Source: Bimastos eiseni (lineage: Eukaryota; Annelida; Clitellata; Crassiclitellata; Lumbricidae). From it: a stretch of 64,000 nt of DNA. The stretch spans positions 37,163,645-37,227,644 of the forward strand of contig OY365807.1 of assembly GCA_959347315.1 (NCBI GenBank), in the 5' to 3' direction. A program made the translations under genes and the position numbers. Positions 47,239 through 60,762 of the stretch are shown here, in pieces. Each line of letters starts with the position of its first letter. Within the stretch, counting starts at the first letter, position 1. The notes beneath the pieces are model-generated. The model ran no database searches. It was not told where the DNA came from and saw only the letters and a list, made by a program, of their open reading frames with translations.

Positions 47239-47510
47239 ATAACCTATTGGTTATAACCTTTTGGTTGTAACCTACTGGTTTAGCCTTCTGGTTGTAACCT
47301 TTTGGTCATAACCTTTTGGTTGTAACCTTCTGGTTGTAACCTTTTGGTTATAACCTTTTGGTTGTAACCTTCTGGTTGTAACCTTTTGGTTGTAACCTTC
47401 TGGTTGTAACCTTTTGGTTATAACCTTTTGGTTGTAACCTTCTGGTTGTAACCTTCTGGTTATAACCTTCTGGTTATAACCTTATAACCTTCTGGTTATA
47501 ACCGTTTGGT
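47239..47510 (+). repeat. 14-bp minisatellite with palindromic units
   Basis: About 19 units of GGTTRTAACCTTYT. In the variant GGTTATAACC the core is a perfect palindrome. The array starts within 20 bp of the truncated 3' edge of the endonuclease copy. Confidence 0.95.
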
Positions 47511-48059
47511 TAGCAGGCTGGAATGTCACTCCAGAGGTCATATCCTTGCTGGAAAGAAGCAGATATTTTGAGTTTTCTCCTCGGGCACTTGCCAACCTTA
47601 GGTAAAGAAACGAGTACACTGACCATCCATAGTGTTTTGGAAAACCTGTTGGTGAGAGAGAGGACAGCATAACCTGTGCTCACATGTAGTGGCTATACCA
47701 TAATGAAGTGTGTAACATTTCCTACTTCACAGTTCAGCCCTGGGCACTGTTCTACTATTATAAAAAACCAGAAACCTAATTGCAGTTAACTTGCGGACAC
47801 ATGAATGCTGGTAATGTAACTGCAAATGGTTGACCCCCCCTCTATTTGAATTTCACTGACTGTCTGTCTGGTTTGTCTTGGATGTAAGAGTGATGAAAGT
47901 ACTGAGAGCTGGTGTACGATTACATGCTAAAATCCGAAGGAAAGTCATAGGAAACAGACCTTTGCTGAAAGAAGTCCTTGTTTTGTTGTGGATTTTTTTT
48001 AATCATTTAGTGACAAGCTGCATAGGTTTTTCCATACATTTTGTTACACCTTCATTGTT
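47511..48059. other. No gene seen
   Basis: No supported frame or repeat. Confidence 0.4.
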
Positions 48060-48112
48060 TGTGAGGCGCCCTTGTAGCAGTATGGCCGCGTTACGGCGCC
48101 ATGTAGATTGTC

Positions 48113-48147
<35 letters not shown>
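48060..48147 (+). mobile_element. Retroelement 3' end with (TTA)n tail
   Basis: GGCGCCCTTGTAGCAGTATG, then a second GGCGCCATGTAGATTGTC, leads into about 12 TTA/ATT triplets. A GGCGC phrase before a triplet tail is common at SINE/LINE 3' ends; the family is not identified. Confidence 0.5.
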
Positions 48148-48148
<1 letters not shown>

Positions 48149-51100
48149 GTTAAAGGATCTATGACCAATGGAGCAGAAATCTTATCAAGGTCTTCTGCTG
48201 TTTGGCACTCTTCTCATTTCAAGGCAGAGGATCTGTAATAAGACCTCCAAACATCAGTCATCATATATGTATGTCTTGTGTATGTCAGTTTTTTGTGTTT
48301 TGTCCTTTGAGCAGAACTTCCCTTTCTTCCTGTACTTGGTCTGGTTTTTGGGCGGCAACTATGGTAGTTTTCAGGTTTTGACAGATGGATGAAAAATCTA
48401 GTTTCACCATTGCTGTGGCAATACCCCCTATAGAGGCCAAGCAGGGTTTGACTGTAGACTTCTAAATCCTCCTTACAAATACAGGGCCACTGGCAACTGA
48501 ACACAACCTGAAACATGTGATAAGGGACAAACTATATATATGGAGAATTTAAGAGATGAATAACCCTCAAAATCCTTAGCTCTCTTACATGCAACTACTT
48601 TTAAATTCTGTTCAAACTATCTTTGATGCAGGTACTCTTAAATTCTGAAGTGTCTTACATGCAGGCTTTAAATAAAGTGAGCATGTTGAGTGGCCAGTGA
48701 AGACAGAACACACTACCATGGAAAGTGCATGATTCATTGAATTAGGATTAGCAGTATAAGTTTTTTGTGTATTTGTGTTGCTCACTATGAACAATGTTCT
48801 GCCTTGTTAGGATGGCCTAGCTTGGTGTGTGTGACAAACAAACCAACCAACAATGGAACAAACCTTCCTTAAACCTTCCTTAAAGGTTGTATAGTTCAAC
48901 AGTGTCATTTGGGACATGAGTAGTTTGAACTTTGAACCCTGAACTAATTGAATCCTGGTTGACAAGTTGACAGAAGCCATCTTCCATGTTAACCTTGTAG
49001 TAGTAGGCCTACTACAGATAGCACTCCTGTTGCCACACATGTATTTAAATATAATTGTGGAAATGACTGATAGTAATTATGTTTAATACATTGATGTGTA
49101 TACAATATGTTTTGTTATATATGTGTAATGATTGCAGCTGTTCATTCTTTGATGTATCATTTAATATCTGAACATTTGTAAGGCAGCTCTTACTGTGTAC
49201 GAGCTATTCAAGGCTCTCATGGTGACAGACCCGAGGAAATAAGGTCTACAAGCAACAAAATGATGTAAGGGCAACCAGACTATAATCAGAAATGGGAGGT
49301 CAAGTTTAAGGAGCTGCTGTTTGGTTCCATACCAGATCAGTTGTGTCTTGTGGAGTTCAGGTCAGTTGGCTGATATCCATGGATGGAGATCATGTGACAG
49401 TCATTTGATTCCACAAGTACAAGATGGGGCCAAGGACTGAGCCCTACTTGCTGGACACTAAGCTCAACTCCAGCCCAGGCCGTTCAGGAATCACCAAGGA
49501 TAACCATCTGGGAATGATCTAAAAGATCAGGTTTGAACAAGGTAAGAGGGGGTCTGCTAGGGCCATATAAGATAATTCAAAACACTGTAGCAGGATCACA
49601 GGATCTACCATATCAAAGGCTGAGGAAATATGAAAAGTGCCAATTGTGTTGAATGTGACTAATCAATGGAGAGAAAATAGGGTTGTTTCCATGGAATGAT
49701 TACCTCTGAACCTAGACTGGCTGGAGGCAGGAGCTGAGACTGTTCATGGTAGGGCAAAAGGGCCATTGAGACAAGCCTCTCAAGAGTTTTAGAGAGAAAA
49801 CAAGGTTGGAGATAGGTGATAATTTGGATATATATTTTGGTCAAGGTTAGGTTTCTTATGGGCAAGGAAAACAATTGCCCATTTTTGAGATGCTGGGAGT
49901 GGTCCTCTGTGAGGAAGGGAGGGACCTGTTGAACATGTTACTGAAATGTCCTTTAAACAGTTAAGGGTAATAAATAGAAAGGGATTATAAATATAAAAAA
50001 ATTGCAGAAGTGGTTCCCATGCACTTGATGTATCCTACTCAATTCTGTTTTCTTGTCTTTCTTTTCTTTATGACACTACCATTAAAATGCACGTGAAAGC
50101 TCATTACTAACTTACTATGTATTGGAGTTCTCTGCGATCCCATATTCAAAAATCCCTGTTCAGTATATAGAGAGAAGGTCATATTTTGAACTCCTTTTTT
50201 GTAGGTGATCCTCCGATTTTGTCAGATTTTTATCTGTTATTTTGCAATGACATCTTGGCTAGAAGCTGTTTTGTTAGCTTCTGAATAAATTTTTCCAGAG
50301 TAGTTGCTAAGTTTGCATTGTAGAATTATTCTTCTTCTTTGCTGCTGTGGATTTTTATATGATTTGACTGCGATTATCATTGTTTTCATGATCATCATGA
50401 TCCTGTTAAAATGAAATGCTACTCTGTGGTTTTTTCTCTCATATTGCTGAGATAGTTCATTGTAAGCTTGATTTCAGTGCATATTTCAGTTTGGTAGACA
50501 GAATATCTTTACTGAGAATCAGTTTATTAGCATTAGATGTCTATGTAAAACATGGACAGACTGAACCAGTGCTCCACCGACATAATTAAAATACATAATT
50601 AATATGCAATCATTTTCTCCAGATTTATGACTGAAGACTCCTATTCCTGTTGGTTCATGGATTTTATTTCTAGGGATGATCAGATGAATGAAAGCAGATT
50701 TCCGGGATGAGCTGTGCTAATGAGACTTTTCCTCTCATTTTCACTCTAGGTTTCTCTGTTATTGGAGGTCAATGAGTTATTTCTGTTGGTGTTACTCCAC
50801 TGTGGGCATAAAAAGGCTGTCTTTGCACACATGGAGTGAGTCCTGGGCAGGTCAATGGAATGTCTGCAGGGCTGTTTGGTCTGGCCTCACTCCACCCAGG
50901 ATCCCACAGCCCCACTAGCTGCTCCAATAGAGGTCATTGGGTGCTCTTGCTATTGTTTTCTTTTTCAGGGCCAGAATGCATGAGCCAGAATGTGCTGAAG
51001 AATTGTGATTAGAAACGTTATTGTGTAACATTGTAGACAGTGTAGGGTTGTGGCAAAGTGCACTATTTCAAGCAAAAGCGAATGCTAAAATAAAGCAATA

Positions 51101-52436
51101 ATAATATATTTTCGTTTATTCAATTAAAACTGACAAACTGCAATATGATTACATAATACAGTAGTAACAGATGATAACAAGTTTTAACAGGAGTAGAATT
51201 TAACTTTATGACAGCGTGTGAGGTGCCCATCTGTACTACCTCTCATTTTACCAATGCCATATGGCAAATGGAAGGATTAGTCAACCTTATGGAGCAGCAA
51301 ACAGGTATTGAATCCATATTTTACCCATCTTTGTGCCAGCATGTTACCATTCAACTATCTCATCACTTAATTGATGATTCCTTGAAGAAAAACTACAGCA
51401 GCCATGACAACATATATAGCAACTTTGGTGTTGGCAATGATATCTCACAAGATGCAAGACCTTCCTGGTTTAAAAGGTGCATTTCATTCAGGTGACTACT
51501 CTGTGATTTTTTTACATATATTGCTTACATGTGCAATATTTTTAACCATCCTCTTTTGCTATGTCAGAGTCACAATGTTTGAAATACATGTGGTTTTAAT
51601 CTTTAACCATTTAAATATGGTACTGAATGTAATGAAATCTATAAATTGCTGGTAACATTGCTGTCCTGACTTTGATGTATAATCGCAAGTGGCCACTCTG
51701 TTCACATCACAACACTTGTACCTTAGACATGTGATTCTTATTGATAATTTGGCTTCTGTTTTATAAAGCAATCTGCAAGCTTTCAATGTTTGAATTGACT
51801 TGGTGACATTGCAGTGGCTTCATGGCTAAACCACAAACCAACTGAACAGAAAAAGTCAACACCTGACATTTGACTTTAGCTAAACAAGGACTCAGACAAA
51901 ATCTATTACTGTTTATTAACAGCATTTAGCCACTTAATCAGTAATTTTGACATTTTTTTATATTTTATGTGCAGTTTTCACAGTTTCAGTGATATACACC
52001 ACTTTGTTCTGTTAGAGAATGTGATCAGTTTATTTTCTGTAAGATGTTATGCTATACACGTCAGCTTGATAATGACTGCAACAACCACCTCATATTAGAA
52101 TCTCAATGCTTCAGCAGCAGAAGAAAAGCAGAATAAGTTCATTATGCAAACCTAGCAACTATAGGAGCCTAAGCATCGTGGAAATTACTGAGCAAATTCT
52201 GCATTAATTCATTTTAATCTAATGATTTGACAGAAATTGAACACTGATTGATGTGGTCAGTGAAGTCGAATAGCAACTAACGTGGGTCACGAAATGCACT
52301 CAACATGTATTCGTTCGTTCATTCATTCATTACACAGATTTATGTTTCGCTTTTTCAAGGCTGAAGATTCTGGTTAGTAGTTCTCACAATTCTGGTTAGC
52401 AGTTGAGGGGCTACAGGGATGATGAGTGTGCTTCAT
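48148..52436. other. No gene seen; one probable dispersed repeat
   Basis: A segment at 51118-51350 shares loose similarity with 31695-31830, and around CAAATGGAAGGATTAGTCAA with the long repeat at 5980-6010 and 20300. The rest is unannotated T/G-rich DNA. Confidence 0.35.
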
Positions 52437-52548
52437 TCAATAGAGCAGAGAGCTAGAGAGGCAGACAGGGAGACAGAGACAGTCAGACATAGACATACAG
52501 AGAGACAGGCAGAAAGACAGGCAGATGACAGACAGACAGACAGAGTGG
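52437..52548. repeat. Degenerate AGAC/CAGA microsatellite
   Basis: GAGAGCTAGAGAGGCAGACA through GACAGACAGACAGAG; a Ser/Cys-rich antisense frame across it is an artefact. Confidence 0.9.
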
Positions 52549-54219
52549 CAATTTGGAACACTCAAGTAGAGTAGCAGAGGTATCTGACAAACATGATTAA
52601 GTTCTGGTGTGGTCATCTTAGTGGACAACCTTTCCAGTAATTTTTGCCAGGCTGTGGATTGAATTGGTTATAAAAACTAAATGGGGATAGCTAATTAGTT
52701 GTTAAATGGTGGTCCTACAGAAGTTACTTGATATCGTTTGGCGCTATATAAGTGTATCATTAAAATTGCAATTACAATTAATTACTTCAATAAGCCACTT
52801 AATGAGTTTGCTAGACTGCAGAGCTGTACAGAAGTTACTGTGAGTTCAATGGTCAACAGCATTGCAATGGCTTTTAGTATAGTTTTCATTCTCCTTCCTT
52901 AGATATATATATATATATATATTATATAAGGAGAATGGATATATATATACACTGTATATATAATGTATATATATGCAGGGAGAATGGAGGTTGTTCATTG
53001 GAGGTTATGTATAGTGATTTGGTGTTCCAAGCATTGCAGTATGCCATCCGCCATTGTGCCATGTTAGCACCATCCCATTTGTCATATGACAACTGATATT
53101 TGCACTGCTTTTTATCGGAAGACTTGTTCTATAAATCATGGACTTCTGTGTAGTAGAATTTGCTGCATTTAGTATTGGACGAGGCTCTCCTTGCCGACCT
53201 GCAATGTGTCATTTGGCTTGCAGCTCTTACCATGGTCTATAAATTATGTTGGTATGCCGGTGTCGTATCCATTTGCTGTTATGTGGAATTCTAGGTGTAT
53301 GTGTAATTGTGTATGAGATGCCACAGGCATTGTTCCCTTGGTTTTATATGCTATTCATAAATGGTCCAATGTCTGAACTTGGTCTATGTTAGAGAGCCTG
53401 GCTTAACCATTGGCCAGAGTTGGTCGTAAGCTGCTAAATGGAAGAGAAGACTTAAAAAATTGGAATGAAAATGTCTGTAATTAACACAACAGATATTTTG
53501 GGTGTTGTCTTTTCTTGGTAATGAAGAGTATTAATTAGTTTGTTGAAGAAGTGCACAATTATTTACATTTGCATCATGGAAATTAATTTTATGTTGGATA
53601 AGTGGTGTCTCTAATGACCTGCATATGAACAAAGAGATTTAGTGTCAATGTAAAAACTGCAGAAATGCTAATGAAATGCTATATAGAATCTGCATTCATA
53701 CAGGTGAGCAAGATATCAGATGCTAAATGAATTGTTTGGTGTAATGGGTAGTACTATTAGTACAGGCATTTTGTGAATATTTTTGGGTCAACCTCACACA
53801 AATTGCAACTGAAAGTGTAACAACTGTTTCTTACTCAGAAAAGTATCCTCTACAACATTTCAAAAGTCTCCATCAATACTTGTGGTGGAAGTATTATAAG
53901 AATCGTGAAATTTAGGGGCACTGTAATGACTAACGAGACGCATATTTTCAGAAGAACATTTGAATTCCAAAAGACCTATCGATGATCTAACTAATTTTAA
54001 AGTAATTCAAATAACTCAAGGTGAACTTCTTCTATGTTTTAAATTAATGCAACATTGTTGTACTAAATTAGGCAGCACAAACTGCTTAGTTTTCAGGTTG
54101 TTCAAATCCTCCGCTCAGTGTCACTAGTTCATCATCTTCATCGTCATTCATTGTAATGAATTTGTGCATGCTGGTCCTTTGTAGTTGTTACATGCAACAG
54201 AGCAGGGGCATACAGATAG
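52549..54219. other. No gene seen; (AT)n tracts
   Basis: AT microsatellite at about 52900-52975. GTTTGGCGCTATATAAGTGT near 52737 resembles a LINE/SINE 3' terminus. Confidence 0.4.
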
Positions 54220-54310
54220 GTAGGGGATAATATTATTTGAGTCTTGGGGGGGATTATCTTACCTTCCTGACACTTTGGACCGGGGGGGGGGGTTTGCCTC
54301 AATCAATCGA
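54220..54310 (+). repeat. Dispersed G-rich repeat, copy 2
   Basis: AGGTAGGGGATAATATTATT, then CTTACCTTCCTGACACTTTG, a run of 12 G and TTTGCCTCAATCAATC match 18455-18535 in order and orientation. Confidence 0.7.
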
Positions 54311-54774
54311 GGAGAGATTGACGTCCCTGCAACAGAGCACTCAATATCATACGGTTTACATGCTCACCTAATACTGCTGCTGCAATCGGTTTTGCAGCTG
54401 CACCTGATGATCTGTTCAAATTGTTCCTTTAGTTTGGATTTCATGTGCGTGTGCCCATATGTTGGGTCCAGTTGGGACCTCTCAACTTTTGAGATTCAAT
54501 TCCATCCGGCTAATGAGGTCTTTGCTCGTGATCTGCTCATCATCGTTATCTTCAAGATAGTTTGCAACTTCAACAGAGACTTTTTCTCTTTCTTCAATTT
54601 GTGGCCGACTAAATTTTTTTTTTTATGTCAATTTCGCTGGACTGATGATCTGCTGCATATTGACCTCCAAAGACCAGCGACCTGGATCATCTCTCCACGT
54701 TTCTCCTCCAGAATTTGTGGATGTGCTTCTTTTTTCCTAACCGCTTTCTGTTGCCATTCCCTCTAAGAAGGTAG

Positions 54775-56175
54775 TTTTCCAGCCTCGCAAAAACTGGTCA
54801 ATCGTTGTTCCTGTGCCAAGGCGCGAGGGGCCGGATGCAGTTGATCCTAATAACTTTAGGCCAATTGCTATTAATGTCACTTCCTTATCTAACAAACCTG
54901 AAAAGATTTTAGCCGTCCAACTCACTGCCAACAAACATTGATAAAAATGACCTACTCCCGGTCTTTCAGTTTGGATTCCGAAGGGGCTACTCCATGAAGA
55001 CCCTATTGGTCCGCCTTCTCTCTGATATTTTGGGAGCAATTGACAGGTCTCAGGTTTCTCTCTTGGCACTGTTTGATGTCAATTCCCAGGTACACGCTTT
55101 TGATACCTTTTGACCACGGTATCATCTCTGCCGCGTTTGGTCTTTCAGGCACCTTCATGGTTAACTCGGTTCCTTCCTGTAGGGAAGACCACCAGGTCTT
55201 CTTGGGTTCCCGCTCCATTTGGACTACCCCCACGGCCCCCTCCTGTATATTACTTGTACAGCAGATTCAGGCCCTCTGCTGCCACTGTCCTGAGCCAGTC
55301 CTATGCGGACGACGTCGAGGCCTATCTGCACTGCTCAACCCTGGGTCTGTGCAATGAGCTGGGCCATGGACACCTTGGAGGCCTGGATGTCTTCCAACCG
55401 CCTCTGCCTCCACAATCTATCTAAAACTCAGTTTATTTGGTTTGGCACTGACATGGAGGCCCTTGTCCTAGAGTTCTCACACTTCGTTTTCTCATCTTCT
55501 GTCAAGGATTTTGGTGTTACTCTGGACCAAGAGCTCGCTTTCACATGGCACATCCACTTGCTCCGCCGAAATTGCTATTATCAGCTGTGCCAGCTCAGGA
55601 TGGTATCCCATTTCTTGTCCCCTGATGTTGCTGCAACGGTTGTCCACTCCTTCGTGGTCTCTCGCCTTGACTACTGTAATGCCCTCTATGACAGGCTTCC
55701 TGCATGTCGGATCGGGTGCTTGGATCCTTATTGGCCGCATCCCAAGATTCAGCCATGTCTCTGAATATATGCGGGACGTCCTCCATTTGTTCCCCTTCTC
55801 TCAGCGGATCTCATACCTGGTCTCTTCATTATTATGGCGTTGCATAAAGGAATCAGCTCCTAGGTACCTGTGGGAACTATGCAGTTCTACATTAAGTGTC
55901 CAATGACAAGGCTCCCTCTGTTCTTCTTCACAGGCTGAGCTTCTTGTCCTTCACTCCCAGACTCCCATACGGCATCACCGAGCCTGCTCGGTTGCTGGTC
56001 CCTCAACCTGGAATGGAATCCTTGTCGCCCTCAGCTTAGCGCCCAAGGAACACTCCACCGTGTTCTATGCCAACCTTAAGACATGTCCAATTTATCCCGG
56101 GTTAAGTTGGGAGCGCTTCTGAGTAGATGCTCTTGTAGGCCTGTAGGGGTCTATGTAAATCATCCAAATAAATGA
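54775..56175 (+). pseudogene. L2/CR1-group LINE reverse transcriptase, decayed
   Basis: Successive frames show DPNNFRPIAINVTSLSNKPE, QFGFRRGYSMKTLLVRLLSD, then L-x-FDV (motif A remnant), SGTFMVNS, QSYADDVEAYLHCS (catalytic YADD), LEAWMSSNRLCLHNLSKTQF, VKDFGVTLDQELAFTWHIHL, VVSRLDYCNALYDRLPACRI, RIPRFSHVSEYMRDVLH and PRYLWELCSSTLSVQ. This is a complete RT-to-C-terminus order. It has stops and at least five frame changes. It ends near TGTAAATCATCCAAATAAAT. No endonuclease is preserved upstream. Confidence 0.88.
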
Positions 56176-58397
56176 AATGTGCTTCTTTTATTCTAAAATT
56201 CATGCTACACACTTGATGATGATACACTGCATCAGCAGCATGAAGGTCGTGAACATGCAACACGCAAGGTTGCACTGCGGATGCCCAGTCATTGCCTCTG
56301 TCATTGCAAGATTTCAAGAGCATTCTTGAATGCAACATTTGCTGACTTCCCACAATCTCTGTCATGAAATAACTCTTTTTCAGCCGAGCATAGAAGAGCT
56401 CTGTCCATTGCTCCTCAGGTTTTTCTGTCTGAAATTTAACTATTTCTTGTTAGCTGGTATATTTATTTCGGCAGACTTGATGAGCCACTTCCTCTGACGA
56501 TGTATGAATGTTATCCTTTCGAGAGGCGCTTGCTCAGTTAATGGAGACACTTCCATTCTCTGTTAGGTTAGCTGCTGGCTCTCTACCTCCCACTACAAGA
56601 TCTGTGCAAATTGAACATCTGGGAGGACAACTTATATTTGTTCGAGTTGCAATGTCACACTGTATAAAAATAGTAAAAATAGTATTAAAAAGATAGTATA
56701 ATATGTATATACTATTTGCAGACCAGCATGATTATTTGAGCCATATATTTTCTTTACAAAATAAAAGTTGAGTGTGAAAATTAAAACATGTAAAAATTCA
56801 CGTAAGCCTACTTAACATGTGCGGAAATGGGGAACATTCCATCAATGATTTCAATACTTTCCACCACTTGCATTGATGGAGACTTTTGATATGTCAAAGG
56901 GCACATGTTTCAAAGTATAAATCAGTTGAAAAAGTTTCTGTTGCAATTAGTGTGAGGTAATATCACTATAATGCCTGTACTATATATGCCACAGGTTGTG
57001 TTGGCCGTTTGCCGTTGTGGATACAAAGCAGATGGGAACAGTGAAACTAAGAACATCAAGCATGGTTAGTACTTGCATGAGGGACCATCTGTTTAATACC
57101 ATACCATTCCGGCTAACTCACCTAAACCATATCTCCAGTGGGTTGGTGAATTACTAGTGAAATAAGTATGAAGGTTTAAAAGGTGTCCTACTGTTGGTAT
57201 TCTGTCATTTTTTCCACTTTGATCTTCGAATGATCCTTCTTCTGGATCACACTTCTGAGGAATGTTTATAGAGGATCATAAATAAGACCTCTCCCATTTA
57301 TACAGAGAACAAACGAACAGCAGAAATGCTTAGAGCAGTATTCACTGACTGCAGAATCATAATTCTCAATGCTGATGAAAACTGGATGAACACGTGGTCA
57401 CTCAGGTTCAGCCTCGTCGTTTGTTCACTGTCTATAAAGCATCCTTTGCATGATATGATTCTAAAAAGCTTGCATAGTCTGGTCCTTTTCCATTCACAGA
57501 GTCATAAGCCCTTCATCACCTCTTCACCCACTGCTGATGAAAGTTGTGGAGATATTAATTGGACTTTGGAATAGGTTGAGTTTCTAGGGCTCCGATTGCC
57601 TGTGACATGGGGAATACCCATCTCCACTCAAGCGGTCACTGTGTAAGGACCCTGAGCAAGTTTTTGACGTGGCGGTGTAATTACTCCGCGCCATTGATGT
57701 TTTGTCCAATGTGTACCATTATAAACTTTGAATGGAGGCCTGTGTATAAAATACAGTTGTAATGTTTGTAATGTGGCTACAGTTGAAAAGAAGGGGGGGT
57801 ATCAGTGTACTGTGTAGTGTCTCAGGTCTTGGTAGACTTGTATGACAAATGACTCCTAGCCTAGTCGGCCCATTGGTGCAAAATAAAGAGTGCCGCGGCC
57901 CAAGGAGCTGTTCCAATTTACAAGGCAATATTGATTCTCTTAGTAGAGCCACTATGCAGGATACAGCAGTAATTACTTTTGCATGGCTGAGGGAGTGAGA
58001 TTGAGAGAAAGACAGCGGGACATCGATGTACATGGAGTCAATGCAAGAGTGCGTAGGAGGAAAATACAACCAATGAACCGGGAGAAATGCATAGAGCAGT
58101 GTTTGCCTTAGGAGATTTAACTTATGCCACAGCTCCAAGCCTCCCGCCCTGCCTCCCTCCCTGCTTGTGCTGTGAGGTCTAGAGCTATTAACGCCGCTGT
58201 ATTCCGAACCAGACATTTATGAAAGGTCGTAGCCCACTGTTGATAGGCTGGCAAAAGTTAGAGTTAGGCTTTGGGTCAGATGAGATAAGTTGACTAATCC
58301 ATTTTCAGCCTAAGATTGAATCATGCAGCTGTCAGTTGCCTGAGACACTGTCTGACTGTCCGGCGCGTCCGTCAGCCACCCTCTGACTAAGAAAGTT
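56176..58397. other. No gene seen
   Basis: CpG becomes somewhat more frequent toward 58.3 kb. A minus frame of 165 codons at 57719-58216 has no recognisable motif. Confidence 0.35.
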
Positions 58398-58636
58398 GTG
58401 GCTGCCCTTCCAACAAACGCCCTCTTTAGATGCTTGCAGTCGTCGTCGGCTATTGATACTAGTTGCACGGGATGTTCTGCTCTTGAAGACATTTCAGATC
58501 ATTGCTTCTGGATATTTGCTCTGGATAGTATGTTGAACATGAATAGCTACCAGCGAAACACGCACTTTGACAACATCTGTAATAGCGATGACGAGATTCT
58601 GAAAGATGGTTTAATCGATGCTAAAATTAAAACGGT
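58398..58636 (+). CDS. Possible first exon of an unidentified gene
   Basis: A plus frame from 58398 (MAALPTNALFRCLQSS) includes a second start, MLNMNSYQRNTHFDNICNSD then DEILKDGLIDAKIKT. It meets a strong donor, ACG|GTAAGTTTC, at 58636/58637. The acidic second half looks like real coding sequence and the area is locally richer in CpG, as expected of a promoter-proximal exon. No acceptor exon lies in the window that I can join, and I do not recognise the product. Confidence 0.3.
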
Positions 58637-58697
58637 AAGTTTCTTTCTTGGTTATGATTTTACGTTTTATTATTTATATGCGTTAGAAACGACCTAA

Positions 58698-60613
58698 GGA
58701 TGCACCCTTTGAAAAGTATAAATATTAAGTAAGATAATATGTATCTAGGAATGAATCTGGTCTAGGAACCTGTTGCAGCCTGTCAAATTAAACTATAATT
58801 TAATTTAACCCTTTAATTAAAGACATGTCCAAGGGAATGAATAGGTTGTAACGATGCTTTTGTTTCTTAGTTGTCTATGTGAAGTGTTGTGTGTAGAGAA
58901 TTTTATGATTGCTTGTCAATCAAAATGATTTTGTTGAGTAATGGACCAGAAGAACTATTCTCAGTCATCAGGCCCTTAGCCAGCCACTGCCGGGTGGAAA
59001 TTATTTTGGCCAGGCATAGATTGTACATGGACGTGATTTAATGGGTTGCTGAAAAAGGTGGTCAATGACCATTGAAAAAAATAGTATGTCTTATGTGTGA
59101 TATGACGTCTATCCACTTCCCGATCATCTGAAGTCAACAGATATGTTGTTTGTTTCATTGTATGTAAAACAAAACTGTTATAAATGTGATAAAACCCTAT
59201 AGGTCATTCAGTGCATGATAGGGGTATTTCAGCACTCGTACGCTCACGGCGTTGAGCAGTCACGACTTCGATTATATACCGTATGTTCGACTGTTTTTTG
59301 GACGCCCTACTCTTTATTTCTGGCTAAGGGCCTGTCGTTCATTCATTCCATTGACTGCAGCAAACGAAGCTACCCTCTGACCTAAGCATTCATATACTGA
59401 TCCTGACTTACAGCAGAGTTTCAATTTCCCAGGGCTGGCACGGTCTAGGGTCAGTGTTGAGAGTTTGAAATGGTGTGTCAGCCATTCAAACGGCCTGAGG
59501 TGGTATAGGGTCTGATTTGCTGTAGAGAAAAGCATTTATTAACACTTGCTGCAGGATCAAGAGCTTAAATGCACGATGTTATTGTCTTGCACTCAGAGGA
59601 TGATAGTCTTCAATGGCTGTCAGCTTATGATTGCCTCTATACTTCCATTTTCTACTTTTCACTGATTTTTTGTTGTTTTCGATACACGTTTGTGCTGTCT
59701 TGTAAGTTTGGCAATGGCAGATGATTAGTTGATGTGGCTGAGTTCTGAGACACACCAGCTCCACTACACTCATGTGTGTTTTGTGGCTGACAGAAATGTC
59801 TGGTTTTAGACCACAGAGTCTCTGACCTCATAATATATTTGTTCCATATAATCTGTGATGATCTGCTGTAATGATGTTAAGTTTAGAGCTTGTGCACTCA
59901 TTTTGATCCTCAATTAGTATTTGGCTAAAGAAGAGAGTGTGGCTAAACAGTAGACAGTTAAAGCAATTTTCTTCGGTATGATATCAGTGTCTGCTTCTAG
60001 CCTGTTTTTGATCTCCTTGGAATTATTTTTCTTCAGATAAATTATGTACTCTGAAAACTATCACAGAATGATTGCCACTCTGCTTCCATTTTTCCACATT
60101 CCAGCCATTCCTGCTCCTCCAATATGTGCCAGTTCATTTCTATATGCTGATGACACTGTTTTCTGGTACTATGCACATTAGGTAACCTGGGAAAAGTTAG
60201 GAATGGAATGATTTTGGCATCTTGTAGTTTATCATGTAATTTGGTTTCAGTTGATAACTCAGTGCTAGACAATTAAGTGCCTTATTTACAATGACAGCTG
60301 AATTAATTTTGTGATGCATGTCCGTGACAGAGTTCTATTAGAGGTGATGTTATAATGGAGGGTGTTATAATAATGGGTGTGGGTGTGGTGTAGTGGCAAA
60401 ACAGACCTAATTAGACAAGGCAAGACAGATAATGAAGCATTACTGCTCATCCTTTCATACATCTGTTTGCTGTTAGACTTATAATGATTTGGGTTGAAGG
60501 ATATTTCAGTTCAACAGTTAAGAAGAACACAACAGTATTGAGCAATTATGTGACCCTCATTGACTTTTTCAACTTTTGTACAGTGCCCTATCCTTTTGCT
60601 TCAGCAAGTCACC
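58698..60613. other. No gene seen
   Basis: No supported frame, element or RNA. Confidence 0.35.
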
Positions 60614-60762
60614 TTGTTATTACTGTTACTGTTATTATTATTGTTAGGGGTAATATTGTTGTTGGTGCTACCATTATTGTCAGTGGTATTATTATTGTTA
60701 GTGTTATTATTATCATTATTGTTATTATTTGTGTTATCATTGTTGTTATTATCATTATTTTA
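60614..60762. repeat. Degenerate TTATTG/TTATTA triplet repeat
   Basis: Imperfect triplets that create Leu-only or Val/Ile-rich open frames on the plus strand. Confidence 0.9.

Noticed and set aside
54275..54766. 163-codon plus frame as a membrane protein
   Set aside because: Phe- and Leu-rich text leading into the LINE at 54.8 kb, without motif or splice support; its start overlaps a dispersed repeat.
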